From Saposhnikovia divaricata (Eukaryota; Streptophyta; Magnoliopsida; Apiales; Apiaceae), in contig CM071594.1 of NCBI GenBank assembly GCA_036435485.1, positions 196,692,216-196,756,215 of the forward strand: a stretch of DNA of 64,000 bases. The letters run 5' to 3'. Under the pieces are notes generated by a model. It had not been told where the DNA came from. It saw nothing but the letters and a program-made list of their open reading frames with translations, and ran no database searches. Shown here piece by piece: positions 44,740 to 57,500 of the stretch (within the stretch, counting starts at the first letter, position 1; every line of letters starts with the position of its first letter). The position numbers and the translations under genes were made by a program.

Positions 44740-47170
44740 TATAGCATTAATAAAATCCCAAGTTTACAAGCCAATCTTGAAAAATTAATTTCATCAAGTG
44801 ATTTAGCAAACGTGTCTGCAAGTTATTCTTTAACTAAAGACATGCTCTCAAAAGAATTGATACCTTATGCAATTTGCTTAGTCCTTGAGTGTTCCACAGA
44901 GTTGTTGGAGATGAAATTGATTCCTTGTGTTCTCCTGCTTTCGTACAACTCATTTGATCTGTCTCTATGTAGCAAAACATGTCAGAACTGATGTCTCTAG
45001 GGTACCATCTCCTTAGATTTAAGTCCAACTTAAGACATCTGAAAATCATGTGTAATAACTACAAGAATAGATTCTCAAGAATCCACTTGGGACCATGCAC
45101 ATTTGAATAATTGAGAATAAAATATGTGTGTAAGTAATCTATTAGCAATTGAATAAGATAATGAGCTGATGATTCCTCTATAGCCTGATTAGGTCCTAAT
45201 TAGTAGATCCTGAACTTGTTGGGTCAAATATCTCTAGAGTACCATTTCCTAAGATCTGGGTCCATCTAAAGATTTTTGATTGCCAACTTGTTAGGTCCAA
45301 GCTAATAGGTCAAAAGCCAGTTATAGTGTTTTGTTGGTATGTAGTCTTGACAGGTCTAGAATCTTCTAAATAGAATCAAAAGATCCTTGACTTATTTTTA
45401 TTGTCATCATTCTTTTGGCTTACTGAAGTAAATCAAAAGAACTGCAACTTTACCAACATCAAAACAGCAAATATCTTAATATCAATTTATAGCTAGTAGA
45501 CCAACATATAATATAATCAAGATATCATTGCACATATATGTTAATAATGTTTGTGCCTAATGATGTAAAGAGTTCTATAAATATAACACCAATTGTTAAA
45601 AGATACCAACTGTTAAAGATTGATATCAAATATTAAATTATAGTTAGGGTGTCATACCATGTCTTCCATGCTTGCTTGAGTGATGATACCAGTTTATACT
45701 AACCTGTAGAGATTTTCAATTATCTCACCAACCAGGAGTGCACTTGTTCACATTCCTCTAGCATCCAGATTCAGTAGGTCTAGATGTCCATTATAATCTT
45801 GAATGTGTAGCAGGTGCCTGATATCCTCAAGTCTTGTCACTGGTGCTTCTTGTCAAATATACTGTTTGATCAAATTGTAACCTAGCATCCAGTTTGGCTT
45901 TGTCCCTCATAACAATGCCTTGACATCATCCAGGTAGACTTCTGGTTATCCTTGTATCAAATACAGCCTTGTTGTTTGGTCTAGATACCAGCTTCCCTTC
46001 AATCTGCCTTTTATACTGATTGAGATCATCTTGCATTGCAATCACTCAATCTGAATCTTTCAGAGCTTTTATAGCTTTCTCAGTTTCTTCTAAAAGAAAA
46101 CTAAAGAAATAATCATTAGTATTTGAAGCTCTGCTAGTCTTTTACTTCCACCATTAGAAACCCTAAGAACTAGAACAAAGAGTTAATTGAGTCAACACTC
46201 TTTGTCTTGGCAGACATGTTCTCATAGTGTCCTTTGACTTTCAGTGTGGTGTTGAGTTGACTAGATGATCCTTCTTTTGCTCCCCCTAAGCTGTTGCTGG
46301 GTTTACATGAAGATTCTCAATATTGACATTGCTTGGATCTGAATCATCATTACCATTGACAGCTGGGAGCTAGAAGTCGATGAACATCACTAAGACTTTC
46401 AATCACATTCTGTTGATTAATAACAATCACCCTGTAGGTTGTTGACTCCATTGAGTAACAAAAGAAATTATCCTCTTGAGCATTAGCTGATTGCTAGGAT
46501 GCTCACTTCCATTTAAAATTGCAAAACAATTTCCTTCATACTTATCGGGTCTTCCTAAAATTCTTACGGATCAGGGTTTAAGATGTGATCAATCACCATC
46601 AGTGGTGTCTTGTCTTCAGATTGTCTGAACAACAACTTGTTTGTGGAGAGAAGTCATCAGTCATCACCACTTAAGTATATTTTTATTTGATGTAGAACTT
46701 CTGTGTGATTCGTTTTGACTTCCCTTTTTGACATGCCTCGTAATTTCATTTTACTTTACTTTCAGATGAGGCAGTCTCCTTTGCTGATTCGATTTTCAGG
46801 AAAGAATCTCTTGATATTACATTCAGATGAGAGAGCTCCTTATGTCATAGCTGAACTCCTGTCTGATGAAGCTTTAGATTTGACCTTGTTGACTTCACCT
46901 TTGACTGAGATTCCATGTCAGCTACAGATAAGTTCTCTTCCCTTAATCCTTGAACAGTAGGCTCTTCATCTTGTAAAAGATGCTTTATTACTGACAACAT
47001 TTCTTGACTATTGAATAGCCTTGACCCTAGGTCATACCCTTGCTGTTGTCTCCAAGGGATAAACCACTTGGCCAGATACCGTCACCACTCTTGATAGCAG
47101 GGCTCTATCTTCGGTCATATGCCTTGAACATCCACTGTCCAGAATCCACATAACACGATGTACCTGTTAC
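44740..47170 (-). pseudogene. pol: Decayed pol of array unit 1
   Basis: Protease is recognisable as WILDSGCSRHMTEDRALLS with DSG at 47131-47139. RT leader traces (EKAIKALKDSD, a stop, VIAMQDDLNQYKRQIEGKL) lie near 46060-45960. RNase H traces (LRRWYPRDISSDMF at 45049-44834, and LADTFAKSLDE near 44800) follow in order. Many stops and frameshifts and no recognisable integrase or YVDD motif remain, so no enzyme can be made. Unit 2 carries the same decay at 55698-58128. Confidence 0.7.
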
Positions 47171-47192
47171 ACACCCTGCAATACCAAAACAG

Positions 47193-49334
47193 TTAAACCC
47201 TTTTTGGGACCCAAATTTGATTGGGTCCGGAATACTTGAAGTATTGGCCTTTGTCAGGCAAAACAACATTCTTAATCTTCATAACAACATTTTTCAAGGG
47301 GACTGGACATTTAACCCTATAAACAGCTTTGACAATCTTTGATTTCATCATGGGTATCCATGTCTTTTTAGCAGCAATAACATTTGTTTCACTGACTGGA
47401 CATTTGACCTTGTAAACAGCCTTAGTAAAACTTTGTTTAGGCTTTGGTACAAATGTCTCTCTCCTAACATGAGGAGGACTAGCAGTCTTTGATCTAACAT
47501 TATTCCTATTCATATGTTGTCGAGGAGCAGTCTTATTATCGCATGCATGATTACCATTAAAGTAAGCAGTCATAACATTAAAAGCACAAGACATACAATT
47601 GACAACACCACATGCTTTATGATTAGAATCAATGATAGGCATGTTACTCATGTTAGACATGTTATTGTTCTGTTTCGACTTATTACCGCCTAATCCAGTC
47701 TTAGAAGAACTAGTTGTTTCAACAACCTTGACTGGCACTTTAGGTACATCCTTCTTGAATGAAACATTTTCTGGATTAGTGTCCTCAACAGATTTAGCCT
47801 TAACAAAGATTGTGACATCTTTCTTGGATGAACCATTCTTTGAATTAGCGTTCTTAACAGATTTATTCTTAACACATTTATCCTTAACAAAGACTGTGCC
47901 ATTTGCACTGTCCTCATTTCTCATTTCTTCTTGTATAACCATAGAAAGAATATTTGGTGGGCCAGCATCAGATTTTGTAAACATTGGTTTTTCAACATTC
48001 TTGAGAATATGTGGTATACCTCTTTCTTTAGCTGAGATAGAATTAGGAGAATGATTACTCAAAGAACCAACAGCTTGACTGTAATCAAACCCTATTCCTA
48101 CAGTTTGTTCTACTGCTTGTTTATTGAAGAACTCTTTAGAAACTTTAACAGTATTATAACAAGCTCTAACCTGTGTTTCAAGTTCTCTAATCTTTGTTTC
48201 TTGTTCAGCAATCTTATCAACTTGTTTTACCATGTATTCTCCTAGACCCTTTTCTCTGTAGTTAAGTCGAGCTATTTCTTCTATATTCTTATCTTGATTA
48301 ACCTGCACCTTTTTTAAATCTAACATTTCATTTTCAAGGTTAGTGTTAACAAGACTTATTCTCTCGTACCCTCTTTCTGCCTTATTCAAGGAACTACGTA
48401 AACTATCAATTAACTCAGCATCAGTAAGAATTACCGGTGTGGTGTAATAAGTTGATGATTCACCATTTGCCACCAGTGCAAAGTTTCCAACTTCTTCATC
48501 TTCACTGTCTATGTCATCCCAGCTTTTGCCTTGTACCACATAGGCCGTGTCTGTGTTCTTCTTACCAGATGCATACTCTCTCCTTGCATCTTGTTCAGGT
48601 CGATGACACTCAGTTGCAAAATGTCCCATTTCATTACAGTTGAAGCACCTGATCTTGCTTTTGTCTACCATTCCAGTCTTGTAGCCAACCCTTGTGCCAC
48701 TTGAGGATGAACCTCCTTGCTGGAATCTGTTCTCAGTAGACCTGAGTCTGAAATTAGGATTTCTTCTAAATCTGAAATGATTAAACTGTCTTACAACCAG
48801 TGCCATTGATTGATCCTCCAACTGCTCCAGCTCCTCTGACGAATAAAATTCTCTACAACCCTGACTTGTAGCTGTCTTCCCATACTCTGCGACAATCACT
48901 TCTTTTTCAGAGCTGTAAGATTGAACAATCTTAGCTTCCAATCTATTTTCCCTGACTTTCTTAGTTCCCTCGTTTATTGTTATAATGGTGTCCCAGATAT
49001 GCTTGGCATCTTTACAGTTAATAACATGGTTGCACATGATCGCATCTAGGGATTCCATCAAAATTAATTGTACATTAAGATCAAGGGCAATATCCACTTT
49101 GTCATCATTTGTATAAACACTAATGTCCTTTGGATATATCCTTGCAGGAACTACAACAACTCCTTCCACGATTATTTCCTCTTCAGTAATCATAGGAACT
49201 ATTGGCCCGTTTTTCAATATTCCTAAATATTTAGGATTGGCCACTTGTAGAAAAAGGATCATTTTCTTTTTCCATAGTTCATAATTCTCCTTGTCAAATA
49301 TGGGTATCTTAACAGTTCCAATTTTTGAAGACAT
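47193..49334 (-). CDS. gag: Gag of array unit 1 with shortened capsid region, 713 residues
   Basis: It begins MSSKIGTVKIPIFDKENYEL and follows the gag plan to about residue 135 (EGTKKVRENRLEAKIVQS). It then jumps to the pre-knuckle region, so the central capsid block (QYEAF...LYGVLKTHE in the first element) is missing without loss of frame. The zinc knuckle CFNCNEMGHFATEC (about 230-245) is intact. A long coiled coil (about 310-400) and a Lys-rich tail with internal KKDVTIFVKAKS-type repeats lead to GPNQIWVPKRV before protease. The frame is fully open, so it may still be translated; without the capsid core, particle assembly is doubtful. Confidence 0.8.
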   Translation of the reverse strand: MSSKIGTVKIPIFDKENYELWKKKMILFLQVANPKYLGILKNGPIVPMITEEEIIVEGVVVVPARIYPKDISVYTNDDKVDIALDLNVQLILMESLDAIMCNHVINCKDAKHIWDTIITINEGTKKVRENRLEAKIVQSYSSEKEVIVAEYGKTATSQGCREFYSSEELEQLEDQSMALVVRQFNHFRFRRNPNFRLRSTENRFQQGGSSSSGTRVGYKTGMVDKSKIRCFNCNEMGHFATECHRPEQDARREYASGKKNTDTAYVVQGKSWDDIDSEDEEVGNFALVANGESSTYYTTPVILTDAELIDSLRSSLNKAERGYERISLVNTNLENEMLDLKKVQVNQDKNIEEIARLNYREKGLGEYMVKQVDKIAEQETKIRELETQVRACYNTVKVSKEFFNKQAVEQTVGIGFDYSQAVGSLSNHSPNSISAKERGIPHILKNVEKPMFTKSDAGPPNILSMVIQEEMRNEDSANGTVFVKDKCVKNKSVKNANSKNGSSKKDVTIFVKAKSVEDTNPENVSFKKDVPKVPVKVVETTSSSKTGLGGNKSKQNNNMSNMSNMPIIDSNHKACGVVNCMSCAFNVMTAYFNGNHACDNKTAPRQHMNRNNVRSKTASPPHVRRETFVPKPKQSFTKAVYKVKCPVSETNVIAAKKTWIPMMKSKIVKAVYRVKCPVPLKNVVMKIKNVVLPDKGQYFKYSGPNQIWVPKRV

Positions 49335-49417
49335 GATGAATTTTTAAGAGAGTTAAAAATTCGAAATGGATTTTTGACTGAATAAAAATAGGATCTTGAT
49401 TTGTGTATCAATCAATA

Positions 49418-49430
49418 GGCTCTGATACCA
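49418..49430 (-). promoter_or_regulatory. Primer-binding site (tRNA-iMet) of array unit 1
   Basis: The minus strand reads TGGTATCAGAGCC two bases from the LTR 2 end ...GGACCTAACA. The matching site for unit 2 is at 60376-60388. Confidence 0.9.
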
Positions 49431-49432
49431 AT

Positions 49433-51548
49433 TGTTAGGTCCGATAAGATTGTAGAAGGGGGGGTTGAATACAATCTATACCAATTTATCGAAATTTGTT
49501 CTTCAAATAATATTTTATTTTAAACAAATTTGAGCGGAATAAATTGAAACAAATTTCAAGTTGAATATAACAATATATTAACTTGATGGGTGTTACAAAT
49601 TAATATCAAGAGATTAATAACTAATTAGAAAATTCGACATGAACTTTTCTAATTTTGCTAATTAAAATCAAGATATCAAGATATGAACTAGGAAACTTAA
49701 TTCGCTAGTAGTACAAGAGTAATCAATAAACAAGTTCCAGCGGATCAGATATTACAATAGGCTTGAACTGAATTTATTGTGTGAATTAAAGCTTGAGCAC
49801 TTGTGTATAGAAGATGAGAGTGTTTAATGTTCTTGGTTCTCTTTTTTTTCTTCTCCTGGTTTTTGTTCTGTTCTTCTGTTCGTGTGTTTGTTTTTATACA
49901 AAAACAAAACAATTGCTTCTGTCCAACTGCTTCACATTGACACGGTGATAGTATAGATGCCACGCTGATAGTATAACTGGCACGGTGATAGTATAGCAGC
50001 CTAGGGATAGTAGAACTCATTCCCTTAAAATAGTATGGATTTACTTAGAAATAATATACATTTACCTAGAAATAGTTTACTTAAAAACTTAGGTAATAGT
50101 ATAAATATTTCGGTAATAGTATAACTGGTAGTAATAGTATAATTTAAATATTTCGGTAATAGTATAGTATATTATTACTTGATCAGTAATAATATCTATA
50201 ATACTTCAGAAATAATATACTATTAATTCCAGAAATAATATAACTTCGGTAATAGTATAAATTCGGGGATAGTATAGTATACTATTACTAATGCAGTAAT
50301 AGTATCTATATTATTCCAGAAATAGTATACCACTTAATTCAGAAATAGTATAACTGAATTTCCAGAAATAGTTCAACTGAAATTCAGAAATAGTATAACC
50401 AAAATTCTCCGAAATAGTATAATCCATATATTATTACTGATTGAATAAATCAGAGATTAATTAACTTAATTAATTAATTAAATAAATTAATTCGAATTGA
50501 ATTAATCTGTTTAATTAAATTAATAATATAGTTAATTAATAATTGACTTACTCCTTGTGAATCACTGTAAACTTTGAGAAACTTCCACTGGATAATTGTT
50601 GACGTTCGATGTACTGTCTGGTTCATGAACGACTAACTCCAATATCTGTTCTTCAATTTGACTCTCAGTTGTGATCCACATACTTTCTTTTTCACTTGGC
50701 CCAACAGAATAATCAAGCAGTCCAATTTCTTTTTATATTTAATTTAATTATTTTACTTAATCAATTAATCATTTAGAAAAGTAATGATTAATTAATTAAA
50801 TTTATAATTAAATCAAATAAGATTAATACATTAATTCAAAGTTAATTAATATGATAATTAATTTAATAAATAAATTAATTCAGAATGAATTAATTTATTA
50901 ATTAAATAAATTACATAATTATATTAATTAAATGAGAATTAATATAAATCACTTGATAACCAATTCTTTTTCGAGAACCACTGAAAGTAATAAAGAGTTA
51001 CCACTGAATTGTTTGTTGACGCTCGATGCACGGTCTGGTTCATGAGCGACTAACTCCAACGGCTTTTCTTTATTTTAGACTCTAAGCTGTGGTTTAATTC
51101 TTCTCTCAACATACCAGTCTTGACAGCTTGAACCACTGAAGTTAATGATAAACAACCACTGTTTAATGTTGACACTCGACGTACTGTCTGGTTCATGAGT
51201 GACTAACCGCAATGACTGTTCTTCATATATTGACTTTAAAATCTGGTTCCTTTTCTTTTCTTTTCTCTCTTGATATTTCTCTGTACTGTCTCTGTCACTG
51301 TCGAAATCTCTGTCACTTTAAATGAATCCACTTCTTTAACGAATACATCACTGAGGCTTGATCAGATGTCTGAACTTCTTTCAATGTAGTAATTCCTCAA
51401 GTTTGTAGATTGACCTTGATCTTTTTCTTCTGACAGATAATACAATCTGAGATTCCTTGTGACAGTCTATATACTATTTACTATTACAATCTTGTTCAAG
51501 TTGAGTTGTATCCTCGAAATACAAATAGGCTACATCATATGCCTTTCA
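49433..51548 (-). mobile_element. LTR 2 of the array
   Basis: 2116 bp; serves as 5' LTR of unit 1 and 3' LTR of unit 2. It differs from LTR 1 by the added 43 bp and a few substitutions, and I saw no difference from LTR 3. Confidence 0.85.
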
Positions 51549-54500
51549 ATCTCCCCCTATTTGTTTGTTAGACAATAACAAGCAAATACCTAGAGGATAA
51601 CTCAACTAACTCACTTAAACAAGAAAAAGATAAAGCACTTCAAAGCTTAGTAAATAATACAAAAAAAAAATTTCTCTGGTTTAGATTTAACAATTCCAGA
51701 ATCTTCAGTTGATGAAATGATAGATGATTGTTCCTCTAGCACTGAACTGATCTTCAATAGATAACTAATCTTCATTTCTGATTCTTCATATCTCTGCCTG
51801 ATAATCCTTCACATCTCACATTGGTGATTATCAGCAGTTCTTGATTTACAACCACTTCCCATTTCTGACACAACTTTTCTCACTAAAGAAAAACAACTGT
51901 TCCTACTATATAGACAATGGTGAATCAATACCATTTCTATAACTTCTGGTGAATTTACTACTCTTCCACTTAGCCTTTATACATAGTACATTGAAAGACT
52001 AATAGAATAGTATTGTGATGTAATTCTCCTTATATCTCCACTTTCATAACAAATGAAAGTCCTTTACTTCTCCATCTAAATCTCCCCCTTAGTAACTTGA
52101 CTTGCTTCTCATCCTAAGCACAGTTTTTACTGCTCCCCCTTTCTAACTCACTCTTCTTTTACTTGTACCCCAATACTTCTCCCCCTTAGTTGAGTATATC
52201 CTACTAAGGTAAGCTTTAAGCTTGAATATATCTTTTTCAATATATCTCTCCCCCTTAGTTGAGGAATCCTCCATTCAACTAATTGACAAAGTAGTTGATA
52301 CCAAATTGTTACCAATCGTTAGAGTACATTGAAATCAATTGATAAAGCTTTGTTAGAAAGGAAGTTTCATTTTCTTCCTCACTGTGAGTGTGTGATAGTG
52401 TTTAGTGTACCTCACAAGTGTTTCACTCTTCTCTCCACTCATTTGTGTTGAGTGTCTCACTTCTCTCCGTGTTTACACTCTTGCTCACTAGTGTTTCACT
52501 CATTGCTCCAACATCCTTTAGTGTACCTGCAAGGAAAAATCACCATAGCCCCTTCTAGAGAGGTCAGTGGTGGTGCAATGGGAGTTCGCAAATCCCAAAT
52601 CCTCGTTGGACTCGTCAGACGAATCTGAGTCATAATCTACAAGTTGCTAATTTCCCTTTTTAGGGTTTTCAGATTTGAATTCTGAGAAGGTAAACAATGA
52701 TCTATAAATTTAGCATTGAGATCAAGATTCCCTTCTAATGTCTGTGAAGACATCACCTTGTTAAACTCATCAGGTAAAATCTGAATCATAGTTCACAAGT
52801 TGCCGATCCGCACCTATGTCGGACTCGTTACCCGTAGGATGCAGATATGTTCCATCTGGGGAGTTAGATAATGATCTTGTTGAATTTTGCATTTGAGATC
52901 AATACCTTCTCTCGAGGTCTGTGAAGACTCTTGATTCATTAAAGAACCTTTAACTTATAATCCTAACCGTAAAATGGTTGGATTACAGGTTTCCGTCAAT
53001 TCATCCTTGGTGTGTGCAATCTCACTTTGTGCATATGAAATATTTTGGATAGTGTATAAGGTAGTGACTCTCCAACTGAATATCCCACACATCCTTGTTT
53101 TCTGCATCAAGTGCAGTTACTCACTGGTGACCTCTAGTCTGATAGGTTACTTCTATTTAGGGGGTAAAATAGAATGTGTTTGAGTTTGACTGTAGTCTGG
53201 GATAAAAGTTGTTGGGTTTACAACCTTATGACTAAACATGTGAGAATACAGAATTTCATGTAGATGAACCTGCATCACAGAATATGAGCAATATAGAGAT
53301 AGAATGCATTTTTAACATTGAAAAGTTTTCTGAGAAAACATTCCATTTATCTTAAGTGAAATGATGTACAGTTGTGATTTCAAAATGTTTACAATATAAG
53401 CAATCACAGCTGTAGAAAGAGATTTTGAGTTAGGAAGATAAAGATCTTGAGCCGGTTTTACAAAACAAGAACATAGGCAAAAATCCAATTAATAAATATT
53501 AATCAAATCAATGTATGTTAATGTTTAAACCAATACAAACAAAACTATTTTATCATGTTTTAGGTCCTGCATGATAGATATCAACTATTAGAAATTGTTA
53601 GCACTTGATAGGTCTTGTCTTCCAATTGTTAGATCCTGAAAATCAAACATTAGTTCCAAACCAATTGTATAGACACATACCAATTTGATACCAACATCGG
53701 TCAATTGTTAAGTCCTTAACACGAAGATCTGTTAACAGCAATCACAAAACAAAGATTTATACTCAAACTGCATATTTTGTGTGTGTTAATAAGAAGAACA
53801 ACAAAAGAACCAAGTACAGGGACCTGTTTGTAAGTTTTGAAAGTATAGTGACTAAACTGTAAAAACTATACAAACTATTTATATACACATGAAAAATAAT
53901 ATTCAAAAATAAGAAATAATATACACAATAATAATATTAAATAAAAACTATAAGAAAAGAAAAATTCGAATAATAAAATAAATAAATAAATAAATAAATA
54001 AAACTATACATAAGTAATAATTTACATAGCTTAACCTATAAACAGACATAAGACTAAAATAAAAAGACAAACACTACAAAACATGTTAAATAAGATTAAC
54101 ATTTCAAAATTACAATACATGTACAACAACATTAAGTATATACAAGAGTATTTATAATAGGTTAGCAAATCCATATATTTTCTGACAAAACAACTTTCTT
54201 CTAGAAAATTATTTAGAGAGAAAATATGACTTAATAAACTATCATAAATATGGCAGCTATTTTAAAATAATTAAATTTTCAACAAAAATAGCTTCCTCAA
54301 AAATTTTAACTAGAGAATTAGAGAAAAATATTTTTAGTGAAAATTATTATTCTAAAATAAAGAAACATGGATTAAAACATTAGAATGATTATGACAATTC
54401 TTATAGAAAGATGACAAGATAGAATTCGAAAAGAATGTCATACCAGTTACTTAGTGCTCAAACCTTGGCACCAACTTCCACGTTTCTTGTTGTTCCAGAT

Positions 54501-57500
54501 TCTCAAGTGCTTTCTCATATTCCTTAGATTCTATACCTTGATTCTGAGAAGCCTTTTTAGTTCTTACTACAACATCTGGATCACCAATGATCAGCTCTAT
54601 TCCAAACACACTGTCTGAGAAAGTTGGATCTTGATGAATCACCTTGTTCTTCATTGTGATGTTGTGTTTGACTAGTGAATTCTTTGTTTACTTTCCTCGA
54701 GTTATTGCGAGAATGACTTGATGATTATTTTCCAGTGACATTGGTATTGCCAATAACAAAATTGTTTCTACCACTATCACTTGGATAATTATCATCATTA
54801 ACATTTCAAACTTATGACTTCAAGGCAACTCCTCGATAACAACAATTGTTAACTCCTAACAACTGTTTGTTTGTAGACAATCTTGGTTCTAAAAATAAAA
54901 CTCGATTACCAAGACTGACTTGTCTGCAATCTTAGAAATAATTTTCTAAGTCCAATACACCTTGATCCATAGTATAAAACCTTTATTATCAAAGTGATTA
55001 GAATCTTGCAAATAAGCATAAAGATAATTCAAAGTAATTGAACTATGGTAACTTTAGATATTTCAATATCCATAGTTCTACTTAGAGAATTTTTATACCA
55101 TGTATAATAATATGAGTGAATTGTAAAAGATATAACAATGATTACTTAGAGGAGTTCTAAGTAATTTCACACATACCAATATATCTCACAATTAGTTAGT
55201 AAATAGAATTCTAACTAAATATCATTAACTGATATAAGTCAAAATTTCAATACAACCAATTGTTAGAACCATAATATTAATTATAGTGAATTTCTGAAAA
55301 TGGAGCATTGATAAAATTCACTAGAATTAACATCTCACAACTAATTGAAGACCAATACAGATTAGGTCCAAATTAGTTATGTTGTTTATTTATTTTAATA
55401 AATATAAGGTACAGAGCAAATACTAAATTGAATTGCTTCAAGTCCGTAACCCATATAAATCAAAATAAATAATTAAATACTAAATCTCTATGAGTTAGAT
55501 TTTAGCATTTAAGTATTTAAATTATCCTTAAATAATCACCACTAAAATATATTGCAATTATACACATGGCAATCATTCAACAGATAATTTTCAGTGTGAG
55601 GTCTGGATGTAAATAAGTTCACATGTCCTTTCAATATAGACAACTGAATACTTGTGAGCTTATTTAAGAATTATTTAACAGATGGGATTTACAATCATAT
55701 AGCATTAATAAAATCCCAAGTTTACAAGCCAATCTTGAAAAATTAATTTCATCAAGTGATTTAGCAAACGTGTCTGCAAGTTATTCTTTAACTAAAGACA
55801 TGCTCTCAAAAGAATTGATACCTTATGCAATTTGCTTAGTCCTTGAGTGTTCCACAGAGTTGTTGGAGATGAAATTGATTCCTTGTGTTCTCCTGCTTTC
55901 GTACAACTCATTTGATCTGTCTCTATGTAGCAAAACATGTCAGAACTGATGTCTCTAGGGTACCATCTCCTTAGATTTAAGTCCAACTTAAGACATCTGA
56001 AAATCATGTGTAATAACTACAAGAATAGATTCTCAAGAATCCACTTGGGACCATGCACATTTGAATAATTGAGAATAAAATATGTGTGTAAGTAATCTAT
56101 TAGCAATTGAATAAGATAATGAGCTGATGATTCCTCTATAGCCTGATTAGGTCCTAATTAGTAGATCCTGAACTTGTTGGGTCAAATATCTCTAGAGTAC
56201 CATTTCCTAAGATCTGGGTCCATCTAAAGATTTTTGATTGCCAACTTGTTAGGTCCAAGCTAATAGGTCAAAAGCCAGTTATAGTGTTTTGTTGGTATGT
56301 AGTCTTGACAGGTCTAGAATCTTCTAAATAGAATCAAAAGATCCTTGACTTATTTTTATTGTCATCATTCTTTTGGCTTACTGAAGTAAATCAAAAGAAC
56401 TGCAACTTTACCAACATCAAAACAGCAAATATCTTAATATCAATTTATAGCTAGTAGACCAACATATAATATAATCAAGATATCATTGCACATATATGTT
56501 AATAATGTTTGTGCCTAATGATGTAAAGAGTTCTATAAATATAACACCAATTGTTAAAAGATACCAACTGTTAAAGATTGATATCAAATATTAAATTATA
56601 GTTAGGGTGTCATACCATGTCTTCCATGCTTGCTTGAGTGATGATACCAGTTTATACTAACCTGTAGAGATTTTCAATTATCTCACCAACCAGGAGTGCA
56701 CTTGTTCACATTCCTCTAGCATCCAGATTCAGTAGGTCTAGATGTCCATTATAATCTTGAATGTGTAGCAGGTGCCTGATATCCTCAAGTCTTGTCACTG
56801 GTGCTTCTTGTCAAATATACTGTTTGATCAAATTGTAACCTAGCATCCAGTTTGGCTTTGTCCCTCATAACAATGCCTTGACATCATCCAGGTAGACTTC
56901 TGGTTATCCTTGTATCAAATACAGCCTTGTTGTTTGGTCTAGATACCAGCTTCCCTTCAATCTGCCTTTTATACTGATTGAGATCATCTTGCATTGCAAT
57001 CACTCAATCTGAATCTTTCAGAGCTTTTATAGCTTTCTCAGTTTCTTCTAAAAGAAAACTAAAGAAATAATCATTAGTATTTGAAGCTCTGCTAGTCTTT
57101 TACTTCCACCATTAGAAACCCTAAGAACTAGAACAAAGAGTTAATTGAGTCAACACTCTTTGTCTTGGCAGACATGTTCTCATAGTGTCCTTTGACTTTC
57201 AGTGTGGTGTTGAGTTGACTAGATGATCCTTCTTTTGCTCCCCCTAAGCTGTTGCTGGGTTTACATGAAGATTCTCAATATTGACATTGCTTGGATCTGA
57301 ATCATCATTACCATTGACAGCTGGGAGCTAGAAGTCGATGAACATCACTAAGACTTTCAATCACATTCTGTTGATTAATAACAATCACCCTGTAGGTTGT
57401 TGACTCCATTGAGTAACAAAAGAAATTATCCTCTTGAGCATTAGCTGATTGCTAGGATGCTCACTTCCATTTAAAATTGCAAAACAATTTCCTTCATACT

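Noticed and set aside
46715..46960. 81-codon plus-strand frame repeated at 57673-57918
   Set aside because: It lies antisense to decayed pol of the array element and repeats only because the whole unit does.
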